From assembly GCA_963755195.1 (NCBI GenBank), contig CAVWIZ010000003.1, positions 434,001-498,000 of the forward strand: a DNA stretch of 64,000 bases, written 5' to 3'. Of the stretch, positions 26,430-36,112 are shown in pieces (the first letter of the stretch is position 1; each line of letters starts with the position of its first letter). The notes under the pieces were generated by a model. That model made no database searches. It saw only the letters and a list, made by a program, of their open reading frames with translations, and was not told the DNA's origin. Both the position numbers and the translations under genes were made by a program. The stretch is from CAVQJU01 sp963755195. GTDB taxonomy: Bacteria; Acidobacteriota; Vicinamibacteria; Vicinamibacterales; CAVVIG01.

Positions 26430-27734
26430 TCGGTCTGCGCACTGGTGCCGGACCCGGCGAGCGCCTGATTGAAAAGATCGAGAAGCCGCACAACGACCGA
26501 CGTCCAGGCGAACTCGCGCTCGACGATCACGCGGCTTGCTGCGCCCATCGTGTCCAGACGAGTCCTGTCGCTCAACGCATCGGCCAGCGCGCCGGCCAGC
26601 GCGTCCGCGTCGCCGGGCGCCACAAGCCAACCGTTTCGTCCGGGCCGTACCTTGTCAGGCAGTCCGCCGGCCGAAGTGGCCACGACGGCCCGGCGGTGAG
26701 CTCATCGCCTCGAGCGTCACGAGCGAGCTGCCTTCGTACAGTGTTGGATGCACGAACAGCGTCGCCGTTTCGTACCACGCGTGGAGTTCGGCGTCGCTGA
26801 CGCGACCCGGCAGCACGATGTGCTCACCGAGGCCGCTGGACGCCACGGTTCGCTCCAGGCGCGCGCGGTCTGGTCCGTCGCCCAGGATGACGCAGCGCCA
26901 CCGCTCGCCGAGAGGCGAGGGGCGAACACTCAAGCGGGCCAGCGCGGCAATCAGGCCGTGAAAGCCTTTGTTCTCTTCGAGGCGCCCGACTCCGAGCAAC
27001 AACACGTCTTCTGAAGACAGGCCGAGACGCTGGCGAACGTCGCCAACATTACCGACATTACCTCCAGGGGCGGCAGCCGCGAGACGGTCCATTTCTTCCA
27101 GATCGACCGCATTCGGGACAACGCTCACACGCGTGCCATTGACCCCCAGGTGCTTCAGCACGGTCGACACCAATACGCGGTCCGTCGCGATCACCCGATC
27201 GGCCGCTCCGGCGCAAACGCGAACCGCCTTGCGCAGCGGCGCATAGGCCAGCTGCTTCATCGCACCGAGGCCCGGTCCCGTCGAACCGAATTCCTCCATG
27301 CCCTGCGGGTTGAGCACCAGCGGCACGGTGCCGATCCGGTCCGCTCGACGCGCGCTTGCGTACCCGAGCGACGCGGCGCCCAGGCCGTAGACGAGCTGGA
27401 TCCCCCCTCGCCTCACGAGCCCGGCGGCCAGGCGCCCCGCTCGCCAGCCAAACAGCGGATACGCCGAGCTGCGATCGACAACAGTCGTGAACCGGCGCCC
27501 CGCGAACGGAAACGTCCAGTACGGCACGAAGCGCAGAGACAGTCGCCCATCGCCGAACAGGTCCGGGCTTGACGGTTTCCCGCTGTGGGGCGGCGGGGTA
27601 ATCAGCGTAACTTGCACGCCGTGTCTGAGAACGTGGCGGATGAGGTCGTGCACGTGACGCTCGAGTCCGCCGACGCCGTGCAGCGGAGCCACCGCACGGG
27701 CCAGCACGACGATGTGGAGATCTTCAGGTCGCAA
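26426..27734 (-). CDS. Family 4 glycosyltransferase, one frameshift
   Basis: TTG 27734 overlaps the stop of the upstream GT4 gene by 11 bases. N-terminal domain: LHIVVLARAVAPLHGVGGLERH, H-G-V-Q-V-T-L-I-T. Donor domain: VVPNAVDLEEMDRL, LLLGVGRLEENKGFHGLIAAL, CVILGDGPDRARLERTV and HPTLYEGSSLVTLEAMS. At about 26690 the frame changes, continuing A-T-S-A-G-G-L-P-D-K-V and NGWLVAPGDADALAGAL to the stop at 26426. All GT4 landmarks are present, about 435 codons. Last gene of a run of coupled minus-strand glycosyltransferases that starts at 33505. A phased N-V-G-N-V-G insertion lies near the donor-domain hinge. Confidence 0.82.
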
Positions 27735-29022
27735 CCACCAGCTCCTGGTACAACTGCTCCATTCGACCAACCACGACCGCTGTTTCGAACATGCGCGCGG
27801 CCCGCTGGCGCGCGGCCTCGCCCAGCCGCGCGCGCAGCGCCTCATCATGCCTCAACCGCGCGACATCGTCGCCGAGCTCGTCGGCCGACCGGGAGAGCAG
27901 GCCCGTCTCTTCGGCGACCACGATGTCGCGGGTGCCGCCGGTGTCCATCGCGGCGATCGGGATCGCGAGCGCGCTGGCTTCGAGCAGCACGCGGCTCAGC
28001 GACTCGGGGCCAAGGGACGGAAAGATCAGCAGCTGCGCATGCCGCAGCCATGCCAGCACCTCGTTGCGCGGCCGCCAGCCCGTGAACCGAACGTCGCGGC
28101 CGGACTGACGCGAGGCGGCTTCCAGTCGCGGCCGCTCGGAGCCGTCGCCGACGACGACGAGCGGCCAGTCGAGCTGCGCCCGCTCGATCGCCGCGAGCAG
28201 CTTGGCGACACCTTTGTTGGGCTCGAGCTTGCCGACGTAGACCGCGTACGGGCCCGCCATCGGGCGCGGACTTCCGCTCGGCCTGCGCGCGAATGCCGGC
28301 GACGTCCACCGGATTGGGAATCGTCTCGATCCGCGTCGAGGCCAACTCGGGCGCGCGCGTCACGCAGGTCGTGCGCGATCGTCGTGCTGACGGCGACGAC
28401 CACGTTCGCCGACGACAGACTCCGACGCTTCAGCGCGAGGTTCGCGCGCATGTACGGAATGATCGGCAGCGGCCAGCGGCCACAACGCGCCGGCTCGCGG
28501 CCGCACGCAGCGCGTCATCATCGCCGCCGAGCAGCCCGGACAGAGCGTGTTCGACGTCGCGGTCGTAGATGAGGTCGGACCAGTAGCAGACGGGCCAGTA
28601 GTCGCGAATCGTGCAGACGACCGGCACGCCTTCAGCTGTCGAGCCGCTGCGACGCTCGGTGGACCGGTGAGCAGGTGCTGGGCGTGAACGACGTCGACGC
28701 GGTGCCGCCGGATGAAATCTCGAAGAAACGTCTCGAAAAGCCGATAGAGGCGCTCGTTCTTGAAATAGTTGCGGACGAATGGCACGCGCGGCGCCCACGC
28801 GGAGAATTCGACCGGCCGAAATCCGTCGTACTCTTTCTCTTTGGCGTCACGGCGGGCCGTCGAAGCCTCACGTGCAGGCGGGACGCCAGGTCCGATCACG
28901 GGCCGGACGATCATGACGTCGTGGCCGCGGTCGCGGAGTCCCTTCGCCAGCTCGTACGTGCTCCACCCGCTGCCACCGCAGATCGGCGGAAACGCGTCGG
29001 TCGCGAGCAGAATCTTCATCAT
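27724..29022 (-). CDS. Family 4 glycosyltransferase, multiple frameshifts
   Basis: From ATG 29022 or 29019: MKILLATDAFPPICGGSGW-S-T-Y-E-L-A-K-G-L, then R-H-R-V-D-V-V-H-A-Q-H. Pieces in other frames follow: VPVVCTIRDYWPVCYWSDL (from about 28640), A-N-V-V-V-A-V-S-T-T-I-A (about 28400) and IETIPNPVDVAGIRA (about 28320). The last piece, from about 28262, has AVYVGKLEPNKGVAKLLAAI, LVVVGDGSERPRLEA, FPSLGPESLSRVLLEASALA and G-T-R-D-I-V. Four or more frame changes in 1.3 kb make this the most damaged gene of the set. Every GT4 element is still in order, so one gene is annotated. Confidence 0.7.
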
Positions 29023-30168
29023 GACCCGGCGCATCGCCTCCTCGAGCTTCCGACAATGCACGTCCCAGCCGAACTCGCGCACGACGCGTTGCCGAGCGGC
29101 CGCGCCGAGCGCCGACCGAGAGGTGCCGGCGTCCGCCAGTTGCTCCAGCGCGCGCGCAAGGCCGTCCGGATCGGCGGCATCGTACAGGATGCCCTCGCGC
29201 CCGTTGCCGATGATGCCGCCGCAGACGCGGAATGTCAGGCGTCACGACCGGCAGACCGGACGCCATGTACTCGAAGATCTTGAGCGGCGACCAGTAGAAG
29301 TCCAGCGCCAGCGGCGCGTGCGCGGCCACGTCGAATGGGGCCACACCGATGTCGGCCGCGGCAAGACACGCCGGCATGCGATCGTGGCTCACGGCCCCGG
29401 TGAACACGATCGCCGTCGAGACCGGCAGCGGCGCGGCGCACGCGCGGGAGCTCGGGGCCGTCTCCAATCATCACGGCCGCGAATGTCCCGCCGTCCGCGC
29501 TCGCGGAGCCGTCGTATGGCCTCGACCAGATGAATCGCGCCATGCCAGGGGCGAAATGCCCCGGCAAACACGACCGTGGTGCTGCCGGGAGTGCGCGCGA
29601 ACGGCACCGCGCCTGTTGCGCCTGGATGAAACCTTGCCGTGTCCGCGCCCCACTCGATCTCGAGGACTTTTTCGCGAGGCACCGACGAAGGGAGAATCGA
29701 GGCGCTCGGCGTCACGATCAGATCCGCGGCGGCGCACTGCCATTCGCGCCATCGCCGCATCGGCTCGACCAGCAGCGCGCGGTCCAGCACACGCTTTGGC
29801 GAGCCTGGGTAGTCGATGACGGGCGCGTTCACCTCGAGCACGATGAGCGCTCCCGTGGCACGGGCCGCCCGCACGCCTTCACCGCCGAAGTTGTAGTACC
29901 GCTCGATGATCGCGTCAGGCCGGATCGCCGCCGCGAGCGCGCGCACCTGGCGCGCCCGCCAGAACCGGAGCTGGCGGATGCCGAGCGGCGGTCCGAGCCG
30001 ATGCCATCGCACCGGGCCCGACGGAAATTCACCGCCGGGCCCGAGGCTCACCAGACGTGCACCTCGTGGCCCAACGCCGTCAGCCCCTCGGCCACCGCCG
30101 GCCACGTGCATCGAGCCGCCCGTGGTCCCGGGCACCTGCTGGTCGATCGCCACATAGAGGATCCGCAT
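29020..30168 (-). CDS. Family 4 glycosyltransferase, multiple frameshifts
   Basis: ATG 30168: MRILYVAIDQQVPGTTGGSM, then P-D-A-I-I-E-R-Y-Y-N-F-G-G-E-G and TGALIVLEVNAPVIDYPGSP. The donor domain has LEIEWGADTARFHPG and TVVFAGAFRPWHGAIHLVEAI. Later frames give A-A-V-M-I-G-D-G-P-E (near 29500), T-G-A-V-S-H-D-R-M-P-A (near 29420) and YWSPLKIFEYMASGLPVVTP. The C terminus WDVHCRKLEEAMRR runs in frame into the start of the next gene, so its exact stop is uncertain. It resembles glycosyltransferases that recognise lipid-linked intermediates. Upstream neighbour is the zinc-ribbon methyltransferase. Confidence 0.7.
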
Positions 30169-30180
30169 GCCGTGTTCGCG

Positions 30181-31216
30181 TCACTCCTTGATCAACAACG
30201 CGAAAAACGGGCCGGACCGGATGCGGCCGAAGAGCACGATGTCGAGCTTCATCAGCCAGGTCAGCGCTCGGAGCGCGGCGTAGGTCGGGCCCCGCCGCGC
30301 GATCCGGCGCTTGGCCTCGCGCCTGGCCACACGCACGGCGGCTTCGTCCGGGCCCGGGCTCCCGGAAGAGGCGACATGCCGGGCCGCACGGCGGGCGAGC
30401 ATCCCTTCGGCAAGCCGGACGAGAAGGTTCTCGACGAGCGCGCTCACGAGCGGCGTGTAATAGCGGATGCGCGCCAGGCGGAACCCCGCCTCGGCCACGA
30501 TCCGTTGCAAGTCGTCGATGTCGGCGAGCGGATTGATGTGATCGGACTTGTGCAGGTGTTCCTGACGCAGATCGATGAGGCCCAGACGCTCGAGCCGGTG
30601 GGCCACGCCGTTGATGGCGCGAAGACCGAGGGCGAGACGAGAATTCTTGCGGACGTGCGTGTAGACGAAAAGCGCGCCGCCTGGGACCAGCACGCGGCAG
30701 GCCTCCCTCAGCATGTCGAGCAGGCTCTCGCGCGACAGGTGCTCGGCGACGTCGAGCGTGAATGCCTTCGTGAACGAACCGTCGGCCAGCGGAAGCCGCC
30801 GCAAATCCGCAATCAGAAGGTCCACAGTGGCGAGCGCTTCGGCTGCGAAGTGCGGGCTGACATCGACGCCCACCCGATACGCCCCGAGATCCTGGTTCCA
30901 GATCAGCACGCGCGCGCTGCCGCATCCAAGATCGATCACTCGATCGGCGGGGCCGAGCGCCAGAAACGATCGAAGCATGTCGTTGCGAATTGCCGCCGAC
31001 AACACCGGCGGAGACACCGTCTCGTGACGTCCGTCCGCATGCAGCGACTCGTCCAGGTATTTCGTGGTCTCGGTGAAGGAGGCCAGCGGACGAAGATCGA
31101 GGAAGGCGCCGTCTGGCGAAGCGGTACTGCCGGCGACAGCCCTGGCACACGAGATCCGCCAGAACGCCACCGCAGTCGGGACAGCGCACGATGGTTTTGA
31201 GGCGATCCGAGATCAC
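30181..31216 (-). CDS. Methyltransferase with N-terminal Trm112-like zinc ribbon, one frameshift
   Basis: GTG 31216 overlaps the stop of the upstream GT4 gene (GTGA). The first 35 residues give TIVRCPDCGGVLADLVC and Q-G-C, a four-cysteine zinc ribbon like Trm112 or UPF0434. After a frame change near 31140 the methyltransferase follows: DRVIDLGCGSARVLIW (motif I), V-G-V-D-V-S-P-H-F, RRLPLADGSFTKAFTLDV with EHLSRESL, and REACRVLVPGGALFVY. The C-terminal 130 residues are basic with a hydrophobic segment and may touch the membrane. Zinc-ribbon-methyltransferase fusions are frequent in glycan clusters. About 345 codons in total. Confidence 0.78.
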
Positions 31217-32403
31217 GATCGTTTCACGGCCATCTCGAGCAGCGTGTCGAGTTGCTCGGCCCTGCGGTCCCAGGTGTACCACGAGGCTTCGGCGAACGCG
31301 GTGCGGGCGATCCGCTCGGCGAAACTCTTGTCCCCGAGCACTGTCGCAATCCCGGAGGCCAGATCCTTGGGATCAGCAGCCCGGACCAGGCGGGCGTTCT
31401 CGCCGTCTCGCAACACTTCACGGACCGCCGGCAGGTCCGAGGCAACAATTGGTTTGCCCGCCGCCATGTATTCAAAGAGCTTGAGCGGCGACGCATAGCG
31501 CTCTGAAACCGGCGTCGCGGTGTGAGGCATCACGAGCACGTGGGCTTGTTCGAGGAAAGCGGGGACCTTGCTTCGATGCACGAAGCCCGCAAACGTCACG
31601 CGACTCTCAATTCCCAGGGTGCCTGCGAGGCTCCGAAGCCGAGCCAGATCGCCCTCGGACGGGTGCCCCCCGATGACTACGCCAGAAACGCCAGGCAGCA
31701 ACGCCAACGCGTGCAGCAGGACATCAACACCCTTCCAAGGATAGAGGTGGCCGGTGTACGTGACCACGGGCAATCCGCTTTGACGCGGCGGAATGAACCG
31801 GCGCTGCGGATCGAGCCGCACTCCATCGGGGATGGCCATGAGTTTGTCCCGATCGCCAAATCGATCGACCAGCTCGGCCGCCAGGCCCTTGGTGATCGTC
31901 ACGTATCCTTCCGCGAGCCGCCAGACCCGCTTCTCGCGGGCCAGCAGCCGCCGCACCTTCGATCGGGATGCCGCCACGGCGCCGGACAAGAGTTGCGGCA
32001 GCGTCTCCGCGAACACGGGGGCAAACCCGTGCGATTCGTACACCAGCGGAGGACGCATCGATCTCGGCAGCCGCAAGAGGACCGACGCGACCGCGAGATC
32101 TCGCGTCATCACCACATCGGGCCGCCATTGCCCCGTGGCCACCGCGACACAGGCGTTGGCCACGTACGCCATTCGCCGCATGGGCTCCGCGCCGAACATC
32201 GGCGCTCGCTGCACGGAAAGCCGCGCGTGAGGTGCGATGCCGTAGAACGCAAACGGGTCGCGCGGCGGCCGCACCGGATCCGGGCGCACCAGCAGTTGGA
32301 CGGTGTGGCCTCTTTCAGCCAACGCGTAGCACGTCTCAACCGTCTGGATCCCATTCGCCCGCTCGAGCGGAAAGCGAATGTCAGCGAGGTAGCGAATGCG
32401 CAA
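31213..32403 (-). CDS. Family 4 glycosyltransferase
   Basis: About 396 residues. The start is taken as TTG 32403 (L-R-I-R-Y-L-A-D-I-R), which overlaps the upstream gene by 23 bases; the frame is open further, so the start is not certain. N-terminal: FPLERANGIQTVETCYALAE. Middle: PPLVYESHGFAPVFAET, YVTITKGLAAELVDRFG. Donor domain: AIPDGVRLDPQRRF, VVTYTGHLYPWKGVDVLL, GGHPSEGDLARLRSLAG and ERYASPLKLFEYMAAGKPIV with A-S-D-L-P-A-V-R-E-V-L. Intact, and clearly a cytoplasmic retaining transferase. Followed by the zinc-ribbon methyltransferase with a GTGA overlap. Confidence 0.85.
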   Translation of the reverse strand: MRIRYLADIRFPLERANGIQTVETCYALAERGHTVQLLVRPDPVRPPRDPFAFYGIAPHARLSVQRAPMFGAEPMRRMAYVANACVAVATGQWRPDVVMTRDLAVASVLLRLPRSMRPPLVYESHGFAPVFAETLPQLLSGAVAASRSKVRRLLAREKRVWRLAEGYVTITKGLAAELVDRFGDRDKLMAIPDGVRLDPQRRFIPPRQSGLPVVTYTGHLYPWKGVDVLLHALALLPGVSGVVIGGHPSEGDLARLRSLAGTLGIESRVTFAGFVHRSKVPAFLEQAHVLVMPHTATPVSERYASPLKLFEYMAAGKPIVASDLPAVREVLRDGENARLVRAADPKDLASGIATVLGDKSFAERIARTAFAEASWYTWDRRAEQLDTLLEMAVKRS

Positions 32404-33505
32404 TATTGCCCTGAAGGAGGTGTGAGACGATCTCGCCGAGCTCTCGTGCGATCGCCGCGAGAGAGAATCGTTCCGCAAACCGCTGGTAGCCCTGGTCGGC
32501 GAGCGATCGCCGCAGGTCCGGGTCTCGTTTGAGGAGCGCGATGGCGTCCGCCAGCCCCTCGGCGTCGCCCGGCGGGCATACCCAGACATGTTCACCCGGC
32601 GCCAGCACCTCTCGGACGGCCGGAGTATCCGCGGTCAGCACCGGGCGCCGGACGGCGAGCGCGTCAAACACCTTGTTCGGAATGACGCGTTGAGCGCGGG
32701 CCGTCGTGCCGAAGCTTCCCAGACACACATCCGCCTCGCTCATCATGACGGCAAGGTCGGCATAGGGCACCGGCGGCACGAACTCGATCGTGTCCACCCC
32801 GATGCGATCGGCCAGCTCTCGCGCCATCGTATACATCTGGCCGGCCCCGACGAGCACGAACCGGACGGGGTCGGCGCGCTGCTGCAGGATGGCGGCGGCG
32901 CGGATGATGTGCTCCACGCCGTGCAACGGGCTGAACCGGCCGTAAAAGAACACGGTGAACGGACGGGTCGATGCCGACGAGGCCGACGACTGGCGCGGAT
33001 ACATGACCTCATCGTCGGCGCCGAGCCACACGCGGCGAAACCGGGACGCCGGCATCGAAAACGTGCGGGCAAAGTAAGCCGCTTGCGTGTCGGTTTCGAG
33101 CAGCACGGTATCGGCGAGCCGGCAGCCACACGCGTCGCTCAGACGATACCAGCGCGCCAGCCAGCTGCGCGGCTGAACGAGCTGTCTGTCGACCACCTTT
33201 TCTTCGTACCGCGAAAGGAGCGGGTCGAAGATCAACGGCACACCGCGCACGCGCGCAAGCAGACTGGCCGACAACATGTCGCTGTGCGCGCGGAAACCCA
33301 CGAGGATCACATCGAAGCGCTCGCGCAGCGCTCTGCCAACGAGCCGCGGTGTCCGAACCGCCAGAGACCGGTGGTCCCTCACCTCGACGATGTCGGCGCC
33401 GGCGCGTTTGAGACACTTGTCGATGATGACGTTACGCGAATAGTTCGAATCGTAGCTGCCGAAGCGGCAGACTCGAAGCCCGGTCAAACGGCCCACTTCA
33501 CTCAT
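32381..33505 (-). CDS. Family 4 glycosyltransferase
   Basis: 374 residues from ATG 33505, intact; a slightly earlier in-frame start at 33526 lies inside the opposite promoter region and is less likely. N-terminal: RVCRFGSYDSNYSRNVII, DVILVGFRAHSDMLSASLLA, VPLIFDPLLSRYEEKVV. Donor domain: FTVFFYGRFSPLHGVEHII, RFVLVGAGQMYTMARELA, IEFVPPVPYADLAVMMSEA and RVIPNKVFDALAVRRPVLTA. The usual acidic pair is replaced by N-K-V-F-D-A-L, as in some WbuB- or WcaI-like members. First gene of the minus-strand run 33505-26426, divergent from the O-antigen ligase. Confidence 0.85.
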   Translation of the reverse strand: MSEVGRLTGLRVCRFGSYDSNYSRNVIIDKCLKRAGADIVEVRDHRSLAVRTPRLVGRALRERFDVILVGFRAHSDMLSASLLARVRGVPLIFDPLLSRYEEKVVDRQLVQPRSWLARWYRLSDACGCRLADTVLLETDTQAAYFARTFSMPASRFRRVWLGADDEVMYPRQSSASSASTRPFTVFFYGRFSPLHGVEHIIRAAAILQQRADPVRFVLVGAGQMYTMARELADRIGVDTIEFVPPVPYADLAVMMSEADVCLGSFGTTARAQRVIPNKVFDALAVRRPVLTADTPAVREVLAPGEHVWVCPPGDAEGLADAIALLKRDPDLRRSLADQGYQRFAERFSLAAIARELGEIVSHLLQGNIAHSLPR

Positions 33506-33507
33506 GG

Positions 33508-33513
33508 TACACT
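33508..33513 (+). promoter_or_regulatory. Predicted -10 box (TACACT)
   Basis: TACACT sits between the divergent GT4 start (33505) and the O-antigen ligase start GTG 33534, 20 bases ahead of it. Placement mirrors the box at 24128. Supports the internal GTG start over the ATG at 33504. The -35 region is not recognisable. Confidence 0.35.
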
Positions 33514-33533
33514 TTCGCCGTGTCACCTGTAGG

Positions 33534-35558
33534 GTGAGTGCTCAGCCCTCCGACAGTACGCGTGCCGCCGTGGTATTTCCCTCCTCTGCTGGCTCGTCTC
33601 GCATCGCCCGCCGCGTCGGGTGGGCGCTGACCCTTGCGCTGGTCGTACTGCTGATCCAGTCGACGTTCCGCGACGATCGTGTGCCATCGGCGCTGAAGTT
33701 CGGCGTGGCCGCCGTCGCGGTCCTGTCCGCGTGGCACCCCGGCGCGGGTTTGCTGGTTGTCGCGGGCGTCGTGCCCTTCGGCCACGTGCTGGTCACCAGC
33801 GTGTGGCAGGCGTACCCGTTCGCGCTCTCCGAAGCGTTGGTGCTGGCGTTTTTTGCGGGCTATCTGTGGCGACAGCGTCGAGAAACATTCGAGGCAACCG
33901 CTCCGCCCGATCCCTGGGTTCTCCCCTCGAGGTTGTTCGCGCTCGTCGTTCTCGCTTCGTCTATCGTTCAGGTCTCCGTTCTGCAAGTGTGGCACGACTA
34001 TCCGCTGACGTACGCGACCCGCTTCTTCGAATATCTCGTCACCCAGTATCTGACGACTCTCATCGATCCGCGGCCCTGGGTGGACGGACGTGGCTTCGTG
34101 TGGACGGCAGCCACGTTGCTCGAGGGGGTTGGCCTGTTGCGTTGCGCCAGCGCGCTGTGCCGGCGGAATCCAGGGCTTGCGCCCAGGCTGACGAGCGTCA
34201 TGGTCATGGCCGGCGTGGGCGTCGCGTCCTTGAGCTTCTACGAGTCCATTAGGACGGCTTCGGGTCTCGGGCAACCGCTCCTATCCATGTTGGCAATCCG
34301 CCGCGGGTCGCCCGCCATCCCGAGCATCGACACGGCCGGTCCCTATTTCATGTTGCTGGCGTTTGTCGCCATCGGAACGGCCGCCGCTTTTCGGGCGTAC
34401 CGGCTCCCGGGCCTCGCGGCTGCCGCCATCAACATCGGGGGGATGTGGCTGACGCAGACACGGTCCGCGATCGTCGCGGGTTTCGCCGTCATTGCCGCGG
34501 TTGCCGTGTGGCTCGCGATGCCGCGGAGACTGAGGCTGAAGCCGTCGCGCGCGATTGCCGTCGCGGGTGTCGTGGCGATTGGCATCGGGTGCGCGGTTGT
34601 GGCGCTGTACGTCTTCGCGAGTGGGCCCACAAGCTCGCTGGCCAGATTATCGCTGCGTCACCGGTTCCTCTTCGGCTCAACGGCATTGCGCATGATCCAG
34701 AGCCATCCGTTCTTCGGCGTCGGCGTGGGCCAGTACGAGCTGACGTACCCGGAATTCGCCTCGCCGGAACTCCTTGCGGTCTATCCAAACAACAACGCGC
34801 ACAACTACTTTCTGTGGACGAGCGCGGAGCTCGGCCTGGCGGGCGTCGCCCTCTTGCTGTGGATCCTTGGTGCGACGTGCGCGCGCTGCTGGTCACAAAT
34901 GCGCGGTCGCCAGAATGACTGGTTTCTGGGCGTGTTTGCCGGTCTGGCGGCGTTCGTCATCACGTGGATCGTCGGACAGCCCCTGGGGGTTCCGCAGGTT
35001 GCCTACACCTTCTGGATCATGCTCGGCCTGCTCGCCGGGTACACCACGAACGCCGCGCCCGCGGCGGCCGGTGGCCGCCGGCAACCGCTGCTCACGCGTC
35101 TTGCGCTGGCCGCAACGATTCTGCTCGTGGTGGGTTCCGTGCCAATCCGCGCCGGCCGCGACATTGCCAACATCGATCTGTCCCGCGTCTCATATGGTTT
35201 CCACGATGCGAGCAGGGCCGACGACCGGGATTTCCGTTGGGCCGGCCCCCGGATCACATTCTTCATGAGACGGTCGGTCAGGGCGATCACCGTGCCAATG
35301 GCCGCCAAACGTCAAGACATCCCCCCTGGTGCGCAGGTCGACATCCTTGTGGACGGACGCACGGCGAACAGCGTCACGCTGGGAGGTCGAGATTGGCACG
35401 ACGTCGGAATCAACGCCCCCGTGTCGGAACAGCCCTACTGGCGCGTCGATCTGCACGTCACGCCCCTCGATATTCCGGACAGTCTCCCCGAGAGCAGGCG
35501 CCGCGTCGCCGTGGGCGAGATCTCGATCACGCGCCGACAGGAGGCTCCGGAACACTAG
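33534..35558 (+). CDS. O-antigen ligase/polymerase (Wzy_C-type) with C-terminal beta domain
   Basis: 674 residues from GTG 33534 (an ATG at 33504 lies on the promoter box). About 12 transmembrane helices. The large periplasmic loop after G-S-P-A-I-P-S-I-D-T-A-G-P is followed by SLRHRFLFGSTALRMIQSHP, FFGVGVGQYELTYPEFA and a conserved N-N-N-A-H-N-Y-F-L-W histidine segment, the marks of PF04932. These proteins transfer or polymerise undecaprenyl-linked glycans in the periplasm. The last 130 residues are soluble, with D-F-R-W-A-G-P-R-I-T-F-F and D-I-L-V-D-G-R, matching the domain found on three GT-C proteins here. Intact; stands alone on its strand. Confidence 0.82.
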   Translation: MSAQPSDSTRAAVVFPSSAGSSRIARRVGWALTLALVVLLIQSTFRDDRVPSALKFGVAAVAVLSAWHPGAGLLVVAGVVPFGHVLVTSVWQAYPFALSEALVLAFFAGYLWRQRRETFEATAPPDPWVLPSRLFALVVLASSIVQVSVLQVWHDYPLTYATRFFEYLVTQYLTTLIDPRPWVDGRGFVWTAATLLEGVGLLRCASALCRRNPGLAPRLTSVMVMAGVGVASLSFYESIRTASGLGQPLLSMLAIRRGSPAIPSIDTAGPYFMLLAFVAIGTAAAFRAYRLPGLAAAAINIGGMWLTQTRSAIVAGFAVIAAVAVWLAMPRRLRLKPSRAIAVAGVVAIGIGCAVVALYVFASGPTSSLARLSLRHRFLFGSTALRMIQSHPFFGVGVGQYELTYPEFASPELLAVYPNNNAHNYFLWTSAELGLAGVALLLWILGATCARCWSQMRGRQNDWFLGVFAGLAAFVITWIVGQPLGVPQVAYTFWIMLGLLAGYTTNAAPAAAGGRRQPLLTRLALAATILLVVGSVPIRAGRDIANIDLSRVSYGFHDASRADDRDFRWAGPRITFFMRRSVRAITVPMAAKRQDIPPGAQVDILVDGRTANSVTLGGRDWHDVGINAPVSEQPYWRVDLHVTPLDIPDSLPESRRRVAVGEISITRRQEAPEH

Positions 35559-35702
35559 AACTCCGCGATCCGCCGGGTCAATTCGGCAAACGACTGCATG
35601 CGGTTATCTCACAACGTCGAATACCCCCACGGTCACCGCAGCGCTCGCCACGCTCGCAGCGTTTAGAGCGTCTTCCATTTCCGTGTAGTGCGGCTCGATA
35701 AG

Positions 35703-35935
35703 ACGATTCGAACGCAGAGCACGCAGAGGACGCGCAGAGATCGCAGAGCGATTCGACGCGGCGCCGCAAAGCGGCGGCCGTGGTTGAGAGAATCAGAATA
35801 CAAGCCAGATGGAACCGCGCCGGGTTTGTATTCTGATTCTCTCAACCTGCCGCCCCGGCCGGCTTTGCCGGCCGGCCGCGTCGAATCGACGCGTCACTCT
35901 GCGATCTCTGTGATCTCTCGGGTTGATCGTCTTTC
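35703..35935. repeat. Dispersed ACGCAGAG palindromic element, copy C (complete, nested)
   Basis: Left arm at 35711-35750 has four G/A-C-G-C-A-G-A-G units; the right arm at 35894-35925 has the inverse C-T-C-T-G-C-G. Inside, CGATTCGACGCGGC (35749-35762) pairs perfectly with 35875-35888. GCCGC-AAA-GCGGC and G-C-C-G-G-C-TTT-G-C-C-G-G-C make small hairpins. The centre is a perfect 21-base inverted repeat (35783-35803 with 35826-35846). The remaining intergenic sequence, 35559-35702 and 35936-36112, shows no gene. Confidence 0.85.
35783..35846. repeat. Perfect 21-bp inverted repeat inside copy C
   Basis: GTTGAGAGAATCAGAATACA-A at 35783-35803 is exactly complementary to 35826-35846, with a 22-base loop between. 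It is AT-richer than everything around it. Either strand would fold into a strong hairpin, but no T-tract follows, so a transcription terminator is only one possibility. Confidence 0.8.
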
Positions 35936-36112
35936 GCAGCATCCTGAGCCGTGGAGAGTCCTTCGTCGTGTGTTTCGTGTCTTCGTGGCAGCCAGCCGCA
36001 GGCTCAGAATCCAGAGCTACAGAGAAATGAAAACTGGTTTAGGGGCATTCCAACGGAATTCTCGGCGGTCACCGCGTGCACCGCGGTGATCGTGTTTCCG
36101 GGCTGTCGAGCA

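Noticed and set aside
35711..35750. Short, evenly spaced GCAGAG units that look like a CRISPR leader or array
   Set aside because: Units are only 7-9 bases, spacers are 1-4 bases, arms are inverted, and no cas genes are present.
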